A DNA stretch of 64,000 nucleotides from Celeribacter baekdonensis (GCF_003047105.1 NZ_CP028475.1:2108001-2172000), one strand, 5' to 3'. Shown: positions 26,486 to 36,990, counted from the first letter of the stretch. The notes: generated from the sequence alone by a model not told the origin. Numbers and translations are program-made.

Positions 26486-27250
26486 TCATCCAGCGGGCGC
26501 TTGCTCGTGTTGCAATACATAGTGTGCAATCTTTTCAACGATCTTGTCGCGCTCGGACGAAATCCGCTCAACGCGATCAAAAACCACCGTGGGGGTGCGG
26601 CCAAAAACCCGCGCCGCATGATATCCGATGGGCGCAAGAAAGGCCTCAATTCGCTCAAACGCCGTCATCGTCCCCGCCTCACAAATCACCATAGGACGGT
26701 GGTTTTGGATCAACGCCATCGCTCCGCGCAACACATGCTCTTCGTGCCCTTCAACATCGACTTTCAAAATGCCCAAGCGCCCGGATGGGACGCCCTTTTG
26801 AAAATGCCCATCCAAGGTCACGGCCAAAACTGTATGCGATTGATCACCACTGCCAATGGAAAAACTCCCCGGGTTTCCGGCAAATTCCATCCCAAGCGTC
26901 ACTTGGCCAACCGTGTCGCTGACGGCATAGGGTTCAACCGTGACGGAGTGTGACAAACCATTGAGCGCAACAGCCGCACGCAGAGCGTCAAGGTTGCTTG
27001 GAATTGGCTCAAACGCCACAACATGACGTTGTAAAACCCCGGCCATAAAGATGGTGTGATTGCCAATATTGGCACCACAGTCGATCACCCATGTGGCTCC
27101 ATCCATGCGCGAACACAGAAATTCCAACAGGCGTTTTTCATAAAAATTCCCTGACTTTCGCATGATCGCGCGAATATGGTCCGGCGATGTTTCGGTCGGA
27201 AAAATAAAAGCGTCACCGCGAAAATCAATGTCAAAGACCTGCTGCACCAT
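26486..27250 (-). CDS. FkbM-family methyltransferase
   Basis: The product of about 254 residues contains the SAM-binding Rossmann core of FkbM enzymes: WVIDCGANIGNHTIFMAG near residue 55, VVAFEPIPSN as the acidic end of strand 2, and LGILKVDVEGHEEHVL. Such enzymes O-methylate glycans and natural products. Several in-frame ATGs exist up to 27271; GAGG is eight bases before ATG 27250. Two glycosyltransferases and a sulfotransferase remnant lie within 13 kb, which suggests a role in modifying surface glycan. Confidence 0.85.
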   Translation of the reverse strand: MVQQVFDIDFRGDAFIFPTETSPDHIRAIMRKSGNFYEKRLLEFLCSRMDGATWVIDCGANIGNHTIFMAGVLQRHVVAFEPIPSNLDALRAAVALNGLSHSVTVEPYAVSDTVGQVTLGMEFAGNPGSFSIGSGDQSHTVLAVTLDGHFQKGVPSGRLGILKVDVEGHEEHVLRGAMALIQNHRPMVICEAGTMTAFERIEAFLAPIGYHAARVFGRTPTVVFDRVERISSERDKIVEKIAHYVLQHEQAPAG

Positions 27251-27380
27251 AGGGCCCATCCTCATACACATTCACTCTGGAGCTTTACGAAATCAAAAAT
27301 GCGCTCCCGCGTTCAATCGGTATCGCAAAAATGCCTGATCTCATAGCCCATCACAAGGACGCAACCACAAGGTGGTGGCA

Positions 27381-27411
27381 GTAAAAGAAAATCCCGCCAA
27401 AAAGGCGGGAT
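27381..27411 (-). terminator. Terminator of the sdh operon
   Basis: On the minus strand, ATCCCGCC / GGCGGGAT with an all-T loop is followed by TTTCTTTTAC, directly past the sdhB stop. Confidence 0.85.
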
Positions 27412-27436
27412 TATTCCGTGCTCTATTTTGCAGTGC

Positions 27437-28216
27437 TCAGTGAGCGCGCTCCAGCATAAGCTTTTTGATATGCGCAATGGCTTTGGCCGGGTTCAACCCT
27501 TTCGGACAGGTTTTGGCGCAGTTCATGATGGTGTGGCAGCGATAGAGTTTGAACGGATCTTCCAACTCGTCCAGACGCTCGCCCGTGGCCTCATCGCGAG
27601 AGTCGATGATCCAGCGGTACGCGTGAAGCAACGCAGCTGGACCGAGATATTTGTCGCCATTCCACCAATAAGACGGGCAGGATGTGGAGCAAGACGCGCA
27701 CATCACGCACTCATACAGGCCATCGAGTTTCTTACGATCTTCAATCGACTGACGCCATTCTTTCGCTGGGCGGTTGGTCTTGGTCTCAAGCCACGGCATG
27801 ATCGACGCGTGTTGGGCGTAGAAATGGGTCAGATCGGGGATAAGGTCTTTGACCACCGACATATGCGGCAGCGGGAAGATGCGAACATCGCCCTTGATCT
27901 CGTCCAGACCGTAAATACAGGCCAGCGTGTTGATGCCGTCGATGTTCATCGCACAGGAGCCACAGATGCCCTCGCGGCAAGAGCGGCGGAAGGTCAGGGT
28001 CGGGTCGATCTCATTCTTGATCTTGATGAGCGCGTCCAAAACCATCGGGCCACACCGATCCATATCGAGGAAATAGGTGTCAACGCTTGGGTTTTTCTCG
28101 TCATCCGGGTTCCAGCGATAGATCTGAAACTTACGGACATTGGTCGCGCCCTCAGGCTTCGGCCAGGTCTTACCTGTGACGATTTTAGAATTCTTGGGAA
28201 GGTTAAATTGAACCAT
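27437..28216 (-). CDS. sdhB: Succinate dehydrogenase iron-sulfur subunit SdhB
   Basis: SdhB carries electrons from FAD in SdhA to quinone in the membrane anchor. The 259-residue product has the plant-type ferredoxin [2Fe-2S] site [15 protein letters not shown] and the two C-terminal clusters in [16 protein letters not shown] and [23 protein letters not shown] before ATG 28216 fixes the start, although the frame runs on upstream. It is the last gene of sdhCDAB, but here it is separated from sdhA by a frameshifted sulfotransferase gene. Confidence 0.95.
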   Translation of the reverse strand: MVQFNLPKNSKIVTGKTWPKPEGATNVRKFQIYRWNPDDEKNPSVDTYFLDMDRCGPMVLDALIKIKNEIDPTLTFRRSCREGICGSCAMNIDGINTLACIYGLDEIKGDVRIFPLPHMSVVKDLIPDLTHFYAQHASIMPWLETKTNRPAKEWRQSIEDRKKLDGLYECVMCASCSTSCPSYWWNGDKYLGPAALLHAYRWIIDSRDEATGERLDELEDPFKLYRCHTIMNCAKTCPKGLNPAKAIAHIKKLMLERAH

Positions 28217-28245
28217 TTCAGTCCTCCTTGCGGCGCAGGGCCGGT

Positions 28246-28928
28246 CTAGCCTAAGTGGGCCCGCGCGCGGGTCTTCCGGTTGTGGTGGCCCCAATGGGCC
28301 ATATTCAGTTCAAAGTCGGGTGCGAGCCAGTCCGCGATCTTTTGCGGGCTGTCGCAGTCGAGATCAAAGTGCAAAAAGCGTGCCTCGGCCGTGGCAAAGT
28401 AGCTTTCGACCTCTGCCGTGTGTTGGTCATACATCTGCGCCCAAAGCGCGGGACGTCGGTCACATCGACGCCGGCCACCTTCGCACAGCGCGCGAGATAT
28501 GTGCCATTTGCATGGCGCATACGTGAGGACATCCACTCCGCTTTGTCACGGGTGTTGAACAAAAAGTAAGCGTCCGGGTAGGCGGCATGAAGCGCACGAA
28601 AGAAGCGTGCGCCATCAATCATGATTTTGCCATCAAGATAGGCCATATCGGAAAACACCCGAATGCCCTCAAACCCGTCCAAAGGCTTGCGCCCCATGGC
28701 CATATTGCTGACCATGACCTGCGCAATGTTCCGCCCGTCCGACTCTTTCCAATGCAGCGCGGGAATGCCGTTGGCTTCCATCATGCAATGAAACGTCAAC
28801 GTCGCGCAGCGGTTAAAACCGATTTGGATGACCAATGGCCCCGTCGTTTCACACGCACCGTTCGCCCCACCGTCACCCTGTTGGGACAACCGTGGGTCAG
28901 AACCGTTTATGGGAAAAATCTGGGCCAT
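28246..28928 (-). pseudogene. Frameshifted sulfotransferase-like gene between sdhA and sdhB
   Basis: Two overlapping minus-strand frames join into one protein. The first frame (start 28928) carries a PAPS-loop-like VIQIGFNRCATLTFH motif and runs to AKVAGVDVTDVP at about 28450. There the sense continues in another frame as ALWAQMYDQHTAEVESYF and ends at 28246 after a sulfotransferase-like tail. One missing base in the CCGCG stretch near 28449-28452 explains the shift. The joined product would have about 227 residues, normal for this family. It starts 15 bases after the sdhA stop and sits in the sdh transcript. A sequencing error is the main alternative to true decay. Confidence 0.75.
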
Positions 28929-28945
28929 ACCGCTCTACGTCCGCC

Positions 28946-30754
28946 TTAGAACGTCCGCGCTTTGGGCGCGATTTTTGCAAGGCTGATGCCGCCTTCGGCC
29001 TCAGTGGTCAAAGGGGTCTCGATGATCGGACGATAGCTCAGATCAACCTTGTTGCCCTCGACCCGGCTGATCGTGTGAATCCGCCAGTTTTTGTCATCCC
29101 GCTCCGGGTAATCTTCGTGGGCATGCGCCCCACGGGATTCTTTGCGGGCTTCAGCGCCATGAATGGTCGCCAAAGCGTTGGGCATCAGGTTGGCCAATTC
29201 CAACGTTTCCATCAGATCGGAGTTCCACACCAAGGAGCGATCCGTCACTTTCAGATCGTTCATTTTTGCGGCGACTTCGGTCATCTTCTCGACACCCTCT
29301 TTGAGGGTTTTGTCGGTGCGGAACACGGCGGCGTCAGATTGCATCGTGCGCTGCATCTCAAGGCGCAGCTCGGCGGTTGCGATGCTGCCATTGGCGTGGC
29401 GCAGACTGTCAAAGCGATCAAACGCCTTGTCGATGGAGGCCTGGTTCAACTCCGGGTTCGGCGTTTTCGGATCAACGATCCCACCGGCGCGGATCGCGGC
29501 GGCACGGCCAAAGACCACGAGGTCGATGAGCGAGTTGGACCCCAGACGGTTCGCACCATGCACAGAGGCACAGCCCGCTTCGCCCACGGCCATCAGGCCC
29601 GGAACGATCGCGGTCGGATCGTCTTTGGTCGGGTTGAGCACCTCACCGTGATAGTTGGTGGGGATACCGCCCATGTTGTAATGCACCGTCGGCAGAACCG
29701 GGATCGGTTCTTTGGTCACATCCACACCGGCAAAGATTTTCGCAGATTCGGAAATGCCCGGCAGACGTTCGGCCAAGGCTTCTGGTGGAAGGTGGCTGAG
29801 GTTGAGGAAGATGTGGTCTTTATGTTCGCCCACACCGCGGCCTTCGCGGATTTCCATGGTCATGGAGCGGGACACATAGTCACGCGGCGCAAGGTCTTTG
29901 TAGGTTGGCGCGTAGCGTTCCATAAAGCGTTCGCCTTCGGAGTTGGTAAGATACCCCCCCTCGCCGCGCGCGCCTTCGGTGATCAAACAACCCGAACCGT
30001 AGATGCCGGTCGGGTGGAACTGAACGAATTCCATATCCTGAAGCGCAAGCCCCGCCCGCGCCACCATGCCGCCGCCGTCACCGGTACAGGTGTGTGCGGA
30101 AGTGGCGGAGAAGAACGCGCGGCCATAGCCGCCGGTCGCCAGAACCACCATTTTGGCATTGAAGACGTGGAAGGTACCGTCATCGAGTTTCCAACACAGC
30201 ACACCCTGACATTGACCGTCTTCGGACATGATCAGGTCGATGGCGAAATATTCGACGTAGAACTCGGCTTTCTCTTTCAGAGACTGGCCATAAAGCGTGT
30301 GCAGGATCGCGTGGCCGGTGCGGTCAGCCGCCGCGCAGGTGCGCTGCACGGGCGGGCCTTCGCCAAATTCGGTGGTGTGGCCGCCGAAGGGGCGCTGGTA
30401 AATCTTGCCTTCTTCGGTGCGCGAAAACGGCACGCCGTAATGCTCAAGCTCATAGACCGCTTTGGGGGCTTCGCGGGCGAGGTATTCCATCGCATCCGTA
30501 TCGCCCAACCAGTCAGAGCCTTTGACGGTGTCGAACATGTGCCATTGCCAGTTGTCCGGCCCCATGTTGGACAGAGACGCGGCAATGCCACCCTGTGCCG
30601 CAACCGTGTGGGAGCGGGTCGGGAACACTTTGGTCACACAGGCGGTGCGCAGACCTTGTTCGGCCATGCCCAATGTGGCGCGCAGGCCAGAGCCACCCGC
30701 ACCAACAACAACGACGTCATAGTCGTGGGTTTCGTATTCATATGCAGCGGTCAT
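28946..30754 (-). CDS. sdhA: Succinate dehydrogenase flavoprotein subunit SdhA
   Basis: SdhA oxidises succinate to fumarate with covalently bound FAD. The 602-residue product has the FAD Rossmann motif [20 protein letters not shown], the flavinylation region [13 protein letters not shown] with the conserved His, and active-site regions [19 protein letters not shown] and HYNMGGIP. The length is standard. It follows sdhD by 11 bases. It is the third gene of the operon. Confidence 0.96.
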   Translation of the reverse strand: MTAAYEYETHDYDVVVVGAGGSGLRATLGMAEQGLRTACVTKVFPTRSHTVAAQGGIAASLSNMGPDNWQWHMFDTVKGSDWLGDTDAMEYLAREAPKAVYELEHYGVPFSRTEEGKIYQRPFGGHTTEFGEGPPVQRTCAAADRTGHAILHTLYGQSLKEKAEFYVEYFAIDLIMSEDGQCQGVLCWKLDDGTFHVFNAKMVVLATGGYGRAFFSATSAHTCTGDGGGMVARAGLALQDMEFVQFHPTGIYGSGCLITEGARGEGGYLTNSEGERFMERYAPTYKDLAPRDYVSRSMTMEIREGRGVGEHKDHIFLNLSHLPPEALAERLPGISESAKIFAGVDVTKEPIPVLPTVHYNMGGIPTNYHGEVLNPTKDDPTAIVPGLMAVGEAGCASVHGANRLGSNSLIDLVVFGRAAAIRAGGIVDPKTPNPELNQASIDKAFDRFDSLRHANGSIATAELRLEMQRTMQSDAAVFRTDKTLKEGVEKMTEVAAKMNDLKVTDRSLVWNSDLMETLELANLMPNALATIHGAEARKESRGAHAHEDYPERDDKNWRIHTISRVEGNKVDLSYRPIIETPLTTEAEGGISLAKIAPKARTF

Positions 30755-30765
30755 ATCGGTCTTCC

Positions 30766-31137
30766 TTACAGCGCGAGTTTCACGAGGGAGAACAGGCCTG
30801 CTGCGATCAAGGCGTAGCAGAAGAAGTTCATCCCGATCACGAGGAACTTGCGGAAAAATCCGGAGGTGTAGTCCTCGACCATCATTTGCCAGCCGCGCAT
30901 CATGTGTAGCATCGACACGATGATGGTCAGCCCTGCGACGATGGAGGGGAATGGGCGGCTGTAATAGGCCAGCACCTCTTCATAGGTGCCACCCAGCGCG
31001 CAGCCAAAGGTGAAGATGAACAGCGGGATCAGAACCAACAGGCCGATCGAAGAGGTGATCATGAACCAGTGGTGATCTGCGCCGTGTTTTGCAGCGCCAA
31101 GGCCGACTGCGAGTTTGCGATCTGTGAGAAATGACAT
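30766..31137 (-). CDS. sdhD: Succinate dehydrogenase membrane anchor SdhD
   Basis: The 123-residue protein has three membrane helices and the heme-ligand segment [23 protein letters not shown] before ATG 31137 gives the start; seven extra codons upstream are not used. It lies 10 bases after sdhC. Together with SdhC it binds heme b and quinone. Confidence 0.92.
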   Translation of the reverse strand: MSFLTDRKLAVGLGAAKHGADHHWFMITSSIGLLVLIPLFIFTFGCALGGTYEEVLAYYSRPFPSIVAGLTIIVSMLHMMRGWQMMVEDYTSGFFRKFLVIGMNFFCYALIAAGLFSLVKLAL

Positions 31138-31147
31138 GGGTGCCTCC

Positions 31148-31537
31148 TTAGACCACAAGAGCGGTGAGAACGGTCAGGATGGTTGCGCCAATGATCATGG
31201 CCCACCCCATTTTTTCGGACACGTCGACATCAAGGCAATAGCCCGCATCCCAGATCAGGTGCCGGATGCCACCACCGAGGTGATACCAAAGCGCCCAAAC
31301 GGACAGGAACATCACGATGTCACCGACCCAAGAGCGGATCAGCCAATCGACGAATTCGAAATACTCAGGGCCAGTTGCGGCGGCGAGAAGCCACCAGACG
31401 CACAGAAAAGACGCCGCGATCAGCGCGTTGCCTGTGATCCGAACCATGACCGAGGAAAATGCGGTCATTTGAAGCCGATAATATTTGACGAACATGAAGG
31501 GGGACAGCGGGCGATTGCCGCGGTTCACATCAGCCAT
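31148..31537 (-). CDS. sdhC: Succinate dehydrogenase cytochrome b556 subunit SdhC
   Basis: The 129-residue protein has three membrane helices and typical SdhC motifs: RPLSPFMFVKYYRLQ at the N-terminus and the heme-binding WYHLGGGIRHLIWDAG. It is the first gene of the sdhCDAB operon. Upstream lie a LacI-type element and two GntR-type palindromes described separately. Confidence 0.94.
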   Translation of the reverse strand: MADVNRGNRPLSPFMFVKYYRLQMTAFSSVMVRITGNALIAASFLCVWWLLAAATGPEYFEFVDWLIRSWVGDIVMFLSVWALWYHLGGGIRHLIWDAGYCLDVDVSEKMGWAMIIGATILTVLTALVV

Positions 31538-31613
31538 GGTGACGTCCTTTCACGATGGGTGCAGTTATAGGTTGGCTTTGGTATGATACCTTTCTGGAGT
31601 GAAGTCATCAGTT

Positions 31614-31625
31614 GAGTGCGCTAAC
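31614..31625. promoter_or_regulatory. CGCTAAC element (LacI/CceR-type half palindrome) of sdh
   Basis: GAGTGCGCTAAC resembles the central-CG palindromes bound by LacI-family regulators, with one good half (CGCTAAC). Its near edge is 77 bases from the sdhC start, the same distance as the matching element before sucC. Confidence 0.45.
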
Positions 31626-31666
31626 ATCGCCTAAATTTTGTCATTTCACCCTTAGATTTTTGCATT

Positions 31667-31696
31667 TGTGATCACTAATTTTATGCTGTGATCACA
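31667..31696. promoter_or_regulatory. Tandem TGTGATCACA sites before sdh (GntR/AkgR-type)
   Basis: TGTGATCACT (31667-31676) and the perfect TGTGATCACA (31687-31696) are 20 bases centre to centre. The same pair precedes sucC and a single copy precedes the gntR gene at 50552. Confidence 0.7.
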
Positions 31697-31777
31697 AAAT
31701 GGGGCAATTCATTTTTCTTAGGGTTTTACTCAGCATAGCAAATCCTCGAATCCGCTTCACGGTGGCAGCAAGGATAG

Positions 31778-31812
31778 AAAAAGGGCCGCGCATCTCCTGC
31801 ACGGCCCTTTTT
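31778..31812. terminator. Terminator after mch
   Basis: AAAAAGGGCCG ... CGGCCCTTTTT stem with a loop of about 13 bases, 30 bases past the mch stop on the minus strand. Confidence 0.8.
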
Positions 31813-31841
31813 GCGATCACAAAATTAAGAATTGCGACACA

Positions 31842-32873
31842 TCACAGCGGCACAACCGCCCAGTAATCCAGATCCAACAAAACATCCGGGTGATATTTGC
31901 CCGCCTCGTCCTTATAGGCAAACTCCGGCGCGCCGTGTTTGTAGGCCACAAGACGCAGGCGCAACGCGCCCACACCCGGCGCAGAGGTTTCCGCCTTATC
32001 AAGCACTTCGGTATAGGCGCGCACGGTATCCCCGGTGAAACACGGATTGGCATGAGCGCCACCATTCAGGCCCACAATCATCTGCGCATTGGCCAGCCCG
32101 TTGAACGACAAGGCCCGCGCCATGGAAATCACATGACCACCATAAATCAAGCGCTTGCCATCTTCGCGATTGGTCGCATCGAAATGCACTTTGGCGGTGT
32201 TCTGCCACAGGCGCGTCGCCAACATGTGCTCGGCTTCTTCAATCGTCACGCCATCGACGTGATCAATCTTTTCGCCAATCTCATAATCGGCAAAGCGATG
32301 CTGCTCCCCCGCCAGCGTGAAATTGTAGCGCAGGAAATCAAGCCCCTCGGGGATTTTCAAATCCTCGGGCGCAACAACTTTCTTCAGCTCCGGGATCACC
32401 GTATCGGGCGCAGGCGCGTCCAGATCACGTTTGCGCACCATCACCCAACGGACATATTCCAACACCGGCTCATCAAATTGATTGAGCCCGGTGGTGCGGA
32501 CATAGACGACACCGGATTTGCCGTTGGAGTTCTGTTTGAGGCCAATCACCTCCGACACAGAGCGTAGCGTGTCGCCGGGATAAACCGGTTTCAACCACCG
32601 CCCCTCGGCGTAGCCAAGGTTGGCGACAGCATTCAGTGAAATATCCGGGACAGATTTACCAAACACGACGTGGAAGGCAATCAGATCATCCAGCGGGCTT
32701 TTGTCCAACCCACAGTTTTCCGCAAATTCATCCGAGGAATAAAGCGCATGACGCGCCGGGTAGAGCGCGTGATACATCGCCCGCTCGCCACCCGAGATTG
32801 TGCGCGGCACAGCGTGCTCGATCACTTGCCCGATCTTATAATCCTCGAAAAAATGTCCCGAATTGGTTTTCAC
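31842..32873 (-). CDS. mch: Mesaconyl-CoA hydratase (MaoC family)
   Basis: Mch hydrates mesaconyl-CoA to beta-methylmalyl-CoA in the ethylmalonyl-CoA pathway. The 343-residue product has two hot-dog MaoC-like halves, with VSEVIGLKQNSNGKSGVVYV in the first and LIYGGHVISMARALSFNGLA in the second. The start is GTG 32873 with GGAGGA seven bases upstream. Three genes upstream in the same run is mcl2, the next pathway step, and ccr and ecm lie 12 kb away. The length and pathway context make this assignment strong, although MaoC proteins alone vary in substrate. Confidence 0.9.
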   Translation of the reverse strand: MKTNSGHFFEDYKIGQVIEHAVPRTISGGERAMYHALYPARHALYSSDEFAENCGLDKSPLDDLIAFHVVFGKSVPDISLNAVANLGYAEGRWLKPVYPGDTLRSVSEVIGLKQNSNGKSGVVYVRTTGLNQFDEPVLEYVRWVMVRKRDLDAPAPDTVIPELKKVVAPEDLKIPEGLDFLRYNFTLAGEQHRFADYEIGEKIDHVDGVTIEEAEHMLATRLWQNTAKVHFDATNREDGKRLIYGGHVISMARALSFNGLANAQMIVGLNGGAHANPCFTGDTVRAYTEVLDKAETSAPGVGALRLRLVAYKHGAPEFAYKDEAGKYHPDVLLDLDYWAVVPL

Positions 32874-32874
32874 C

Positions 32875-33078
32875 CTAAAGTCCTCCCAGTTTCACGTCCG
32901 GGCTATAGTCCCCGTCCGCCTCTTTCGTCACCGCCTGCGCACAGCGCATTTTTCCGGTGCTCTCGTCATAGGCGTAGGAGGGCGATCCGTAGAGCGCCCA
33001 GCCTTTGTTCAATGCCTCTGTCACCTTGTGACAAAAGGCCGATGTGTCGTCCTCGGTCAAAAGGCGATAGGCTTTCAT
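32875..33078 (-). CDS. DUF1737 domain protein
   Basis: This small soluble protein of 67 residues starts MKAYRLLTEDDTSAFCHKV and contains LNKGWALYGSPSYAYDE, the pattern of DUF1737. Its start overlaps the NnrU-like stop (ATGA) and its stop is one base before the mch start, so all four genes of this run are translationally linked. Function is unknown. Confidence 0.8.
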   Translation of the reverse strand: MKAYRLLTEDDTSAFCHKVTEALNKGWALYGSPSYAYDESTGKMRCAQAVTKEADGDYSPDVKLGGL

Positions 33079-33632
33079 GCGACTGTCCCCACAAACGGGT
33101 TGTACCCCAGCGCAATATGGATGCCCGCAATCACGGCAAAGACCACAAGGCTGATGATCACCAAACGGATGTCACCGGCCATGGACCCGCCTGCATAGGG
33201 CACAGGTTTCGGCTCCGCCCGGTTGATCAGCGCCATTTCCACCAAGGCCCAAAGAGTCATGCCGCCAAACAGTACGATGGATGCCGCATCAGCATTGACC
33301 AAAAGATGCGCCACGCCCCAGACCACAACCGAGGTCAACATCGGGTGACGCATTTTGGCACGCAGACGGCTTTTGGAATGGCCCAGCGCCAACAAAAACA
33401 CCGCCACAATCATCAGCGTGTTGTTCACATGGCGCAGATAGGACGGCAGCGCATAAAGATCGACCGTCTCGGAGCTTCGAAAGCCCAGCACCATCAGGAT
33501 CAGCGCGGCAAACAGCGCAATCGCAATAGCCCCCCTGCCCTTGTCGCCAAGCTTGGCGCGTGCATCAGGTGCGAGACGTTTAAAAAGATGGGCGCCGCTC
33601 CACAGCAGCAGCCCGAGAATAAGAAGGGTCAT
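33075..33632 (-). CDS. NnrU-family membrane protein
   Basis: The product of about 185 residues has five or six hydrophobic segments and the NnrU pattern, including YALPSYLRHVNNTLMIVAVF and RHPMLTSVVVWGVAHLLVN. NnrU was named from nitrite-reduction gene clusters in Rhodobacter, but the family is also found elsewhere and resembles isoprenylcysteine methyltransferase-like membrane proteins. No denitrification genes are nearby. GTG 33638 overlaps the mcl2 stop; ATG 33632 is preceded by GGAG at five bases and is preferred. Confidence 0.8.
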   Translation of the reverse strand: MTLLILGLLLWSGAHLFKRLAPDARAKLGDKGRGAIAIALFAALILMVLGFRSSETVDLYALPSYLRHVNNTLMIVAVFLLALGHSKSRLRAKMRHPMLTSVVVWGVAHLLVNADAASIVLFGGMTLWALVEMALINRAEPKPVPYAGGSMAGDIRLVIISLVVFAVIAGIHIALGYNPFVGTVA

Positions 33633-33634
33633 GA

Positions 33635-34489
33635 TCACTCCATTGATTTGATCGCATCGGCTTTGGCGAGGGTCGCCCGTGCCGTTACGATATGGAGATT
33701 CTCCACGATTTTACCATCCACAACCGCAACACCTTCGCCTGCGGCCTCTGCCGCCTCAAAGGCTTCGATCTGACGTTTCGCCAAATCAATCTCGCCATCC
33801 GAGGGTGCAAAGGCGGCATTGGCCACGTCCAATTGCGCCGGATGGATCAAGGTTTTGCCATCAAAGCCCATGTCGCGGCCCTGATCGCATTCAAATTTCA
33901 AACCCTCTTCGTCCTTGAACGCATTGTACACGCCATCAAGGACAACAATCCCATAGGCCTTGGCCGCAATGAGGCACAGATGCAGCCCGCCCATCATCGG
34001 CAAGCGGTCGGCGCGAAAGCGGGTGTTCAATTCTTTGGCCAAATCATTGGTGCCCATCACAAAGCCAGCCATGCGCGGATGCGCGGCAATCTCTGCGGCA
34101 TTCAGCATCCCCAAAGGTGTTTCCATCATCGCCCAAAGCGGCACGTCTGGAATGGCCTGCGCCAAGGCTTCGACCATCGCCGCACTTTCGACTTTCGGCA
34201 ACAGGATGCCGTCGATGTCCATGCCGACGAAAGCCGCCACATCATCACGGCCCCATTGGGTGTCAAAGCCGTTGACCCGGACAATTTTTGCCCGGTTGCC
34301 ATAACCACCTGCCGCCAACGTGGCTTTGAGCAGGGTACGGGCGTTTTCTTTTTCCTCGGGGGCGACCGCGTCTTCGAGATCAAACAAGATCGCGTCACAG
34401 GCCAGGCCTTTGGCCTTTTCCAGCGCCCGTTCTTTCGAGCCAGGGATGTAAAGAGCAGACCGATAAGGGCGATTGGTGACTTGGGACAT
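33635..34489 (-). CDS. mcl2: (3S)-malyl-CoA thioesterase / CoA ester lyase homolog Mcl2
   Basis: The 284-residue product belongs to the CitE/malyl-CoA lyase superfamily: RSALYIPGSKERALEKA at the N-terminus, ILFDLEDAVAPEEKENAR with the metal-binding acidic residues, and METPLGMLNAAEIA. In Rhodobacter sphaeroides the shorter paralog Mcl2 hydrolyses (3S)-malyl-CoA, while Mcl1 (about 318 residues) is the lyase. Length and the run mcl2-nnrU-DUF1737-mch favour Mcl2. GGAGG about ten bases upstream supports ATG 34489. Confidence 0.85.
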   Translation of the reverse strand: MSQVTNRPYRSALYIPGSKERALEKAKGLACDAILFDLEDAVAPEEKENARTLLKATLAAGGYGNRAKIVRVNGFDTQWGRDDVAAFVGMDIDGILLPKVESAAMVEALAQAIPDVPLWAMMETPLGMLNAAEIAAHPRMAGFVMGTNDLAKELNTRFRADRLPMMGGLHLCLIAAKAYGIVVLDGVYNAFKDEEGLKFECDQGRDMGFDGKTLIHPAQLDVANAAFAPSDGEIDLAKRQIEAFEAAEAAGEGVAVVDGKIVENLHIVTARATLAKADAIKSME

Positions 34490-34721
34490 TGATTCTTTTC
34501 CTCCGCAATATTGTTGCGCAAGAGGCCACACAAGCGCACCTTTGTGCAAGGTCAAAATTTCCGCAGTGCAGAAATCTTACCCTCGGAGCCGATCACAAAT
34601 CACCTCTCAGCCCGGCGTCTTAACCATATTTTCAACGCTCTTGCGGCAGGATTTCCGCATGATTTTCTCTTGATGTCCAATCCTCACCATCGGACGCCGC
34701 CAGTAAGAAAAGGATAAGACG

Positions 34722-35033
34722 ATGAAACTGCTCTCTCTTGCCGCTCTGATCGGGGCGTTTGGATGTTTCACCTTTCCCGCCCCGGCCACGGCCCAAAACT
34801 CTTGCGGGCAACGCGATCAAGTGCTTGAGCGGCTCGGCACCCAATATGGCGAAAGCCGCCAATCCATCGGACTTGCGCCGAACAACGGTGTCGTGGAACT
34901 TTTCGCCTCCACCGAGACCGGCACATGGACGCTTTTGATGACTCATCCCAATGGCGTGAGTTGCCTCATTGCCTCAGGTCAGGCGTTTGAAACAACCGCC
35001 GAGGTGGCGCAGGCCAAAGGCGACGACGCGTAA
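34722..35033 (+). CDS. Small exported protein, unknown function
   Basis: The 103-residue product has a clear Sec signal peptide (MKLLSLAALIGAFGCF, cleavage after ATAQ-type residues near 25) and a mature part of about 78 residues with two Cys, beginning NSCGQRDQVLERLGTQYGE. AAAAGGATAAG precedes the ATG. It looks like the periplasmic hypothetical proteins common in Rhodobacteraceae. No domain is recognised. Confidence 0.7.
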   Translation: MKLLSLAALIGAFGCFTFPAPATAQNSCGQRDQVLERLGTQYGESRQSIGLAPNNGVVELFASTETGTWTLLMTHPNGVSCLIASGQAFETTAEVAQAKGDDA

Positions 35034-35038
35034 ACGCG

Positions 35039-35791
35039 TTACCCCAAAGCCTCCCAAATCAATTTCAGTCCGGTGACCACCAAGAACACATAGGCCAGAG
35101 CGAAGAAGAAGCGATCCGATATTTTATGGTGCAGCCACGCCCCCATCAACACGCCGAGAATGGCAAAGGGAAAGAGCATCAGATCGGCCTTGAGCGTCTC
35201 GGGTGTGAAAATCCCAACGACGGAATAGGGCACCACTTTGATCAGGTTGATCGCCCAAAACACCAACACCGAGGTCGCTTGATAGGTGGTTTTGTCCATT
35301 CGTTGTGACAACATGTAAACGGCCGCGGGCGGGCCACCGGCATGGGATATGAAACTGGTGAACCCCGTCACAGCCCCCCAGACCGTGCCGCCAAACGGAC
35401 CAATGGCGCGCTTTGGCGGCTTAATCCACCCTTTCGCCTTTGCCCCCTGATAGGCGACAAAGCCCACAGCCACGAGACCGATCAAAAATTTGAACACCTC
35501 AGGCTTGGCGATGCCATAAACCAAGGCCCCAATCACGATCCCCGGCACAGCACCGATGATCAGCCTGCGCGCCACGCCCCCATCCCATTTGCGCCAAAAC
35601 ACCCGGATCGCGGTCACATCCATCACCATCAACAGCGGCAACATCAGGCCAACCGCCTGTCCTGGCGTGAGAATCAGCGCCAAAAACGGGGTCGCTGCAA
35701 AGGCCGCCGCTGACCCAAATCCGCCCTTTGACAGACCTGCAAAAATCACCGCAGGCACGGCAAAAAGAAAGAAATGAAGATCAAACGTCAT
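35039..35791 (-). CDS. TauE/SafE-family (TSUP) membrane exporter
   Basis: The 250-residue membrane protein has about eight hydrophobic segments and the TSUP repeat motifs AGLSKGGFGSAAAF near residue 20 and TGFTSFISHAGGPPAAVYML near residue 140. TSUP proteins export or import sulfur-containing or organic anions. It is unrelated in position to the other TSUP gene at 13.2 kb and lacks a TIGR02186 partner. It is convergent with the small exported protein and divergent from mdh. Confidence 0.85.
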   Translation of the reverse strand: MTFDLHFFLFAVPAVIFAGLSKGGFGSAAAFAATPFLALILTPGQAVGLMLPLLMVMDVTAIRVFWRKWDGGVARRLIIGAVPGIVIGALVYGIAKPEVFKFLIGLVAVGFVAYQGAKAKGWIKPPKRAIGPFGGTVWGAVTGFTSFISHAGGPPAAVYMLSQRMDKTTYQATSVLVFWAINLIKVVPYSVVGIFTPETLKADLMLFPFAILGVLMGAWLHHKISDRFFFALAYVFLVVTGLKLIWEALG

Positions 35792-35840
35792 GCGACAGGT
35801 CCAGACGGTAAAAGGGTATTTTTCTCGAAATTACAGAGTG

Positions 35841-35860
35841 GTTATCGCTAACGCTAGCGA
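35841..35860. promoter_or_regulatory. LacI/CceR-type operator before mdh
   Basis: GTTATCGCTAAC (35841-35852) is a near-perfect central-CG palindrome. It overlaps TCGCTAACGCTAGCGA (35845-35860), a second palindrome with one mismatched pair. The CGCTAAC half is shared with the sdh and suc promoters. The LacI-family CceR regulates TCA genes in Rhodobacter sphaeroides. Confidence 0.5.
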
Positions 35861-35897
35861 AAACCTTAATGCATTGCCGCAGCGCAGCCTTGCGTGA

Positions 35898-36917
<1,020 letters not shown>

Positions 36918-36940
36918 TCCTTTGAGAGCTTGTTAAATTG

Positions 36941-36973
36941 ACCCCGCGCCTCCCCCGAGGCGCGGGGTTTTTT
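36941..36973 (+). terminator. Terminator of mdh
   Basis: ACCCCGCGCCTC / GAGGCGCGGGGT stem with a CCCC loop, followed by TTTTTT. Confidence 0.92.
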
Positions 36974-36990
36974 GTTGGAGTTTCAAACCG

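Larger units (their letters stand above)
31538..31841. promoter_or_regulatory. sdh promoter region
   Basis: The 304 bases between sdhC and the end of mch contain no gene. They hold the mch terminator (31778-31812), two TGTGATCAC palindromes and a GCGCTAAC element. The arrangement matches the region before sucC. Confidence 0.7.

Noticed and set aside
28835..30817. 660-codon plus-strand frame antisense to sdhA
   Set aside because: It covers sdhA on the opposite strand with low-complexity His/Arg-rich sequence. It is a shadow frame.
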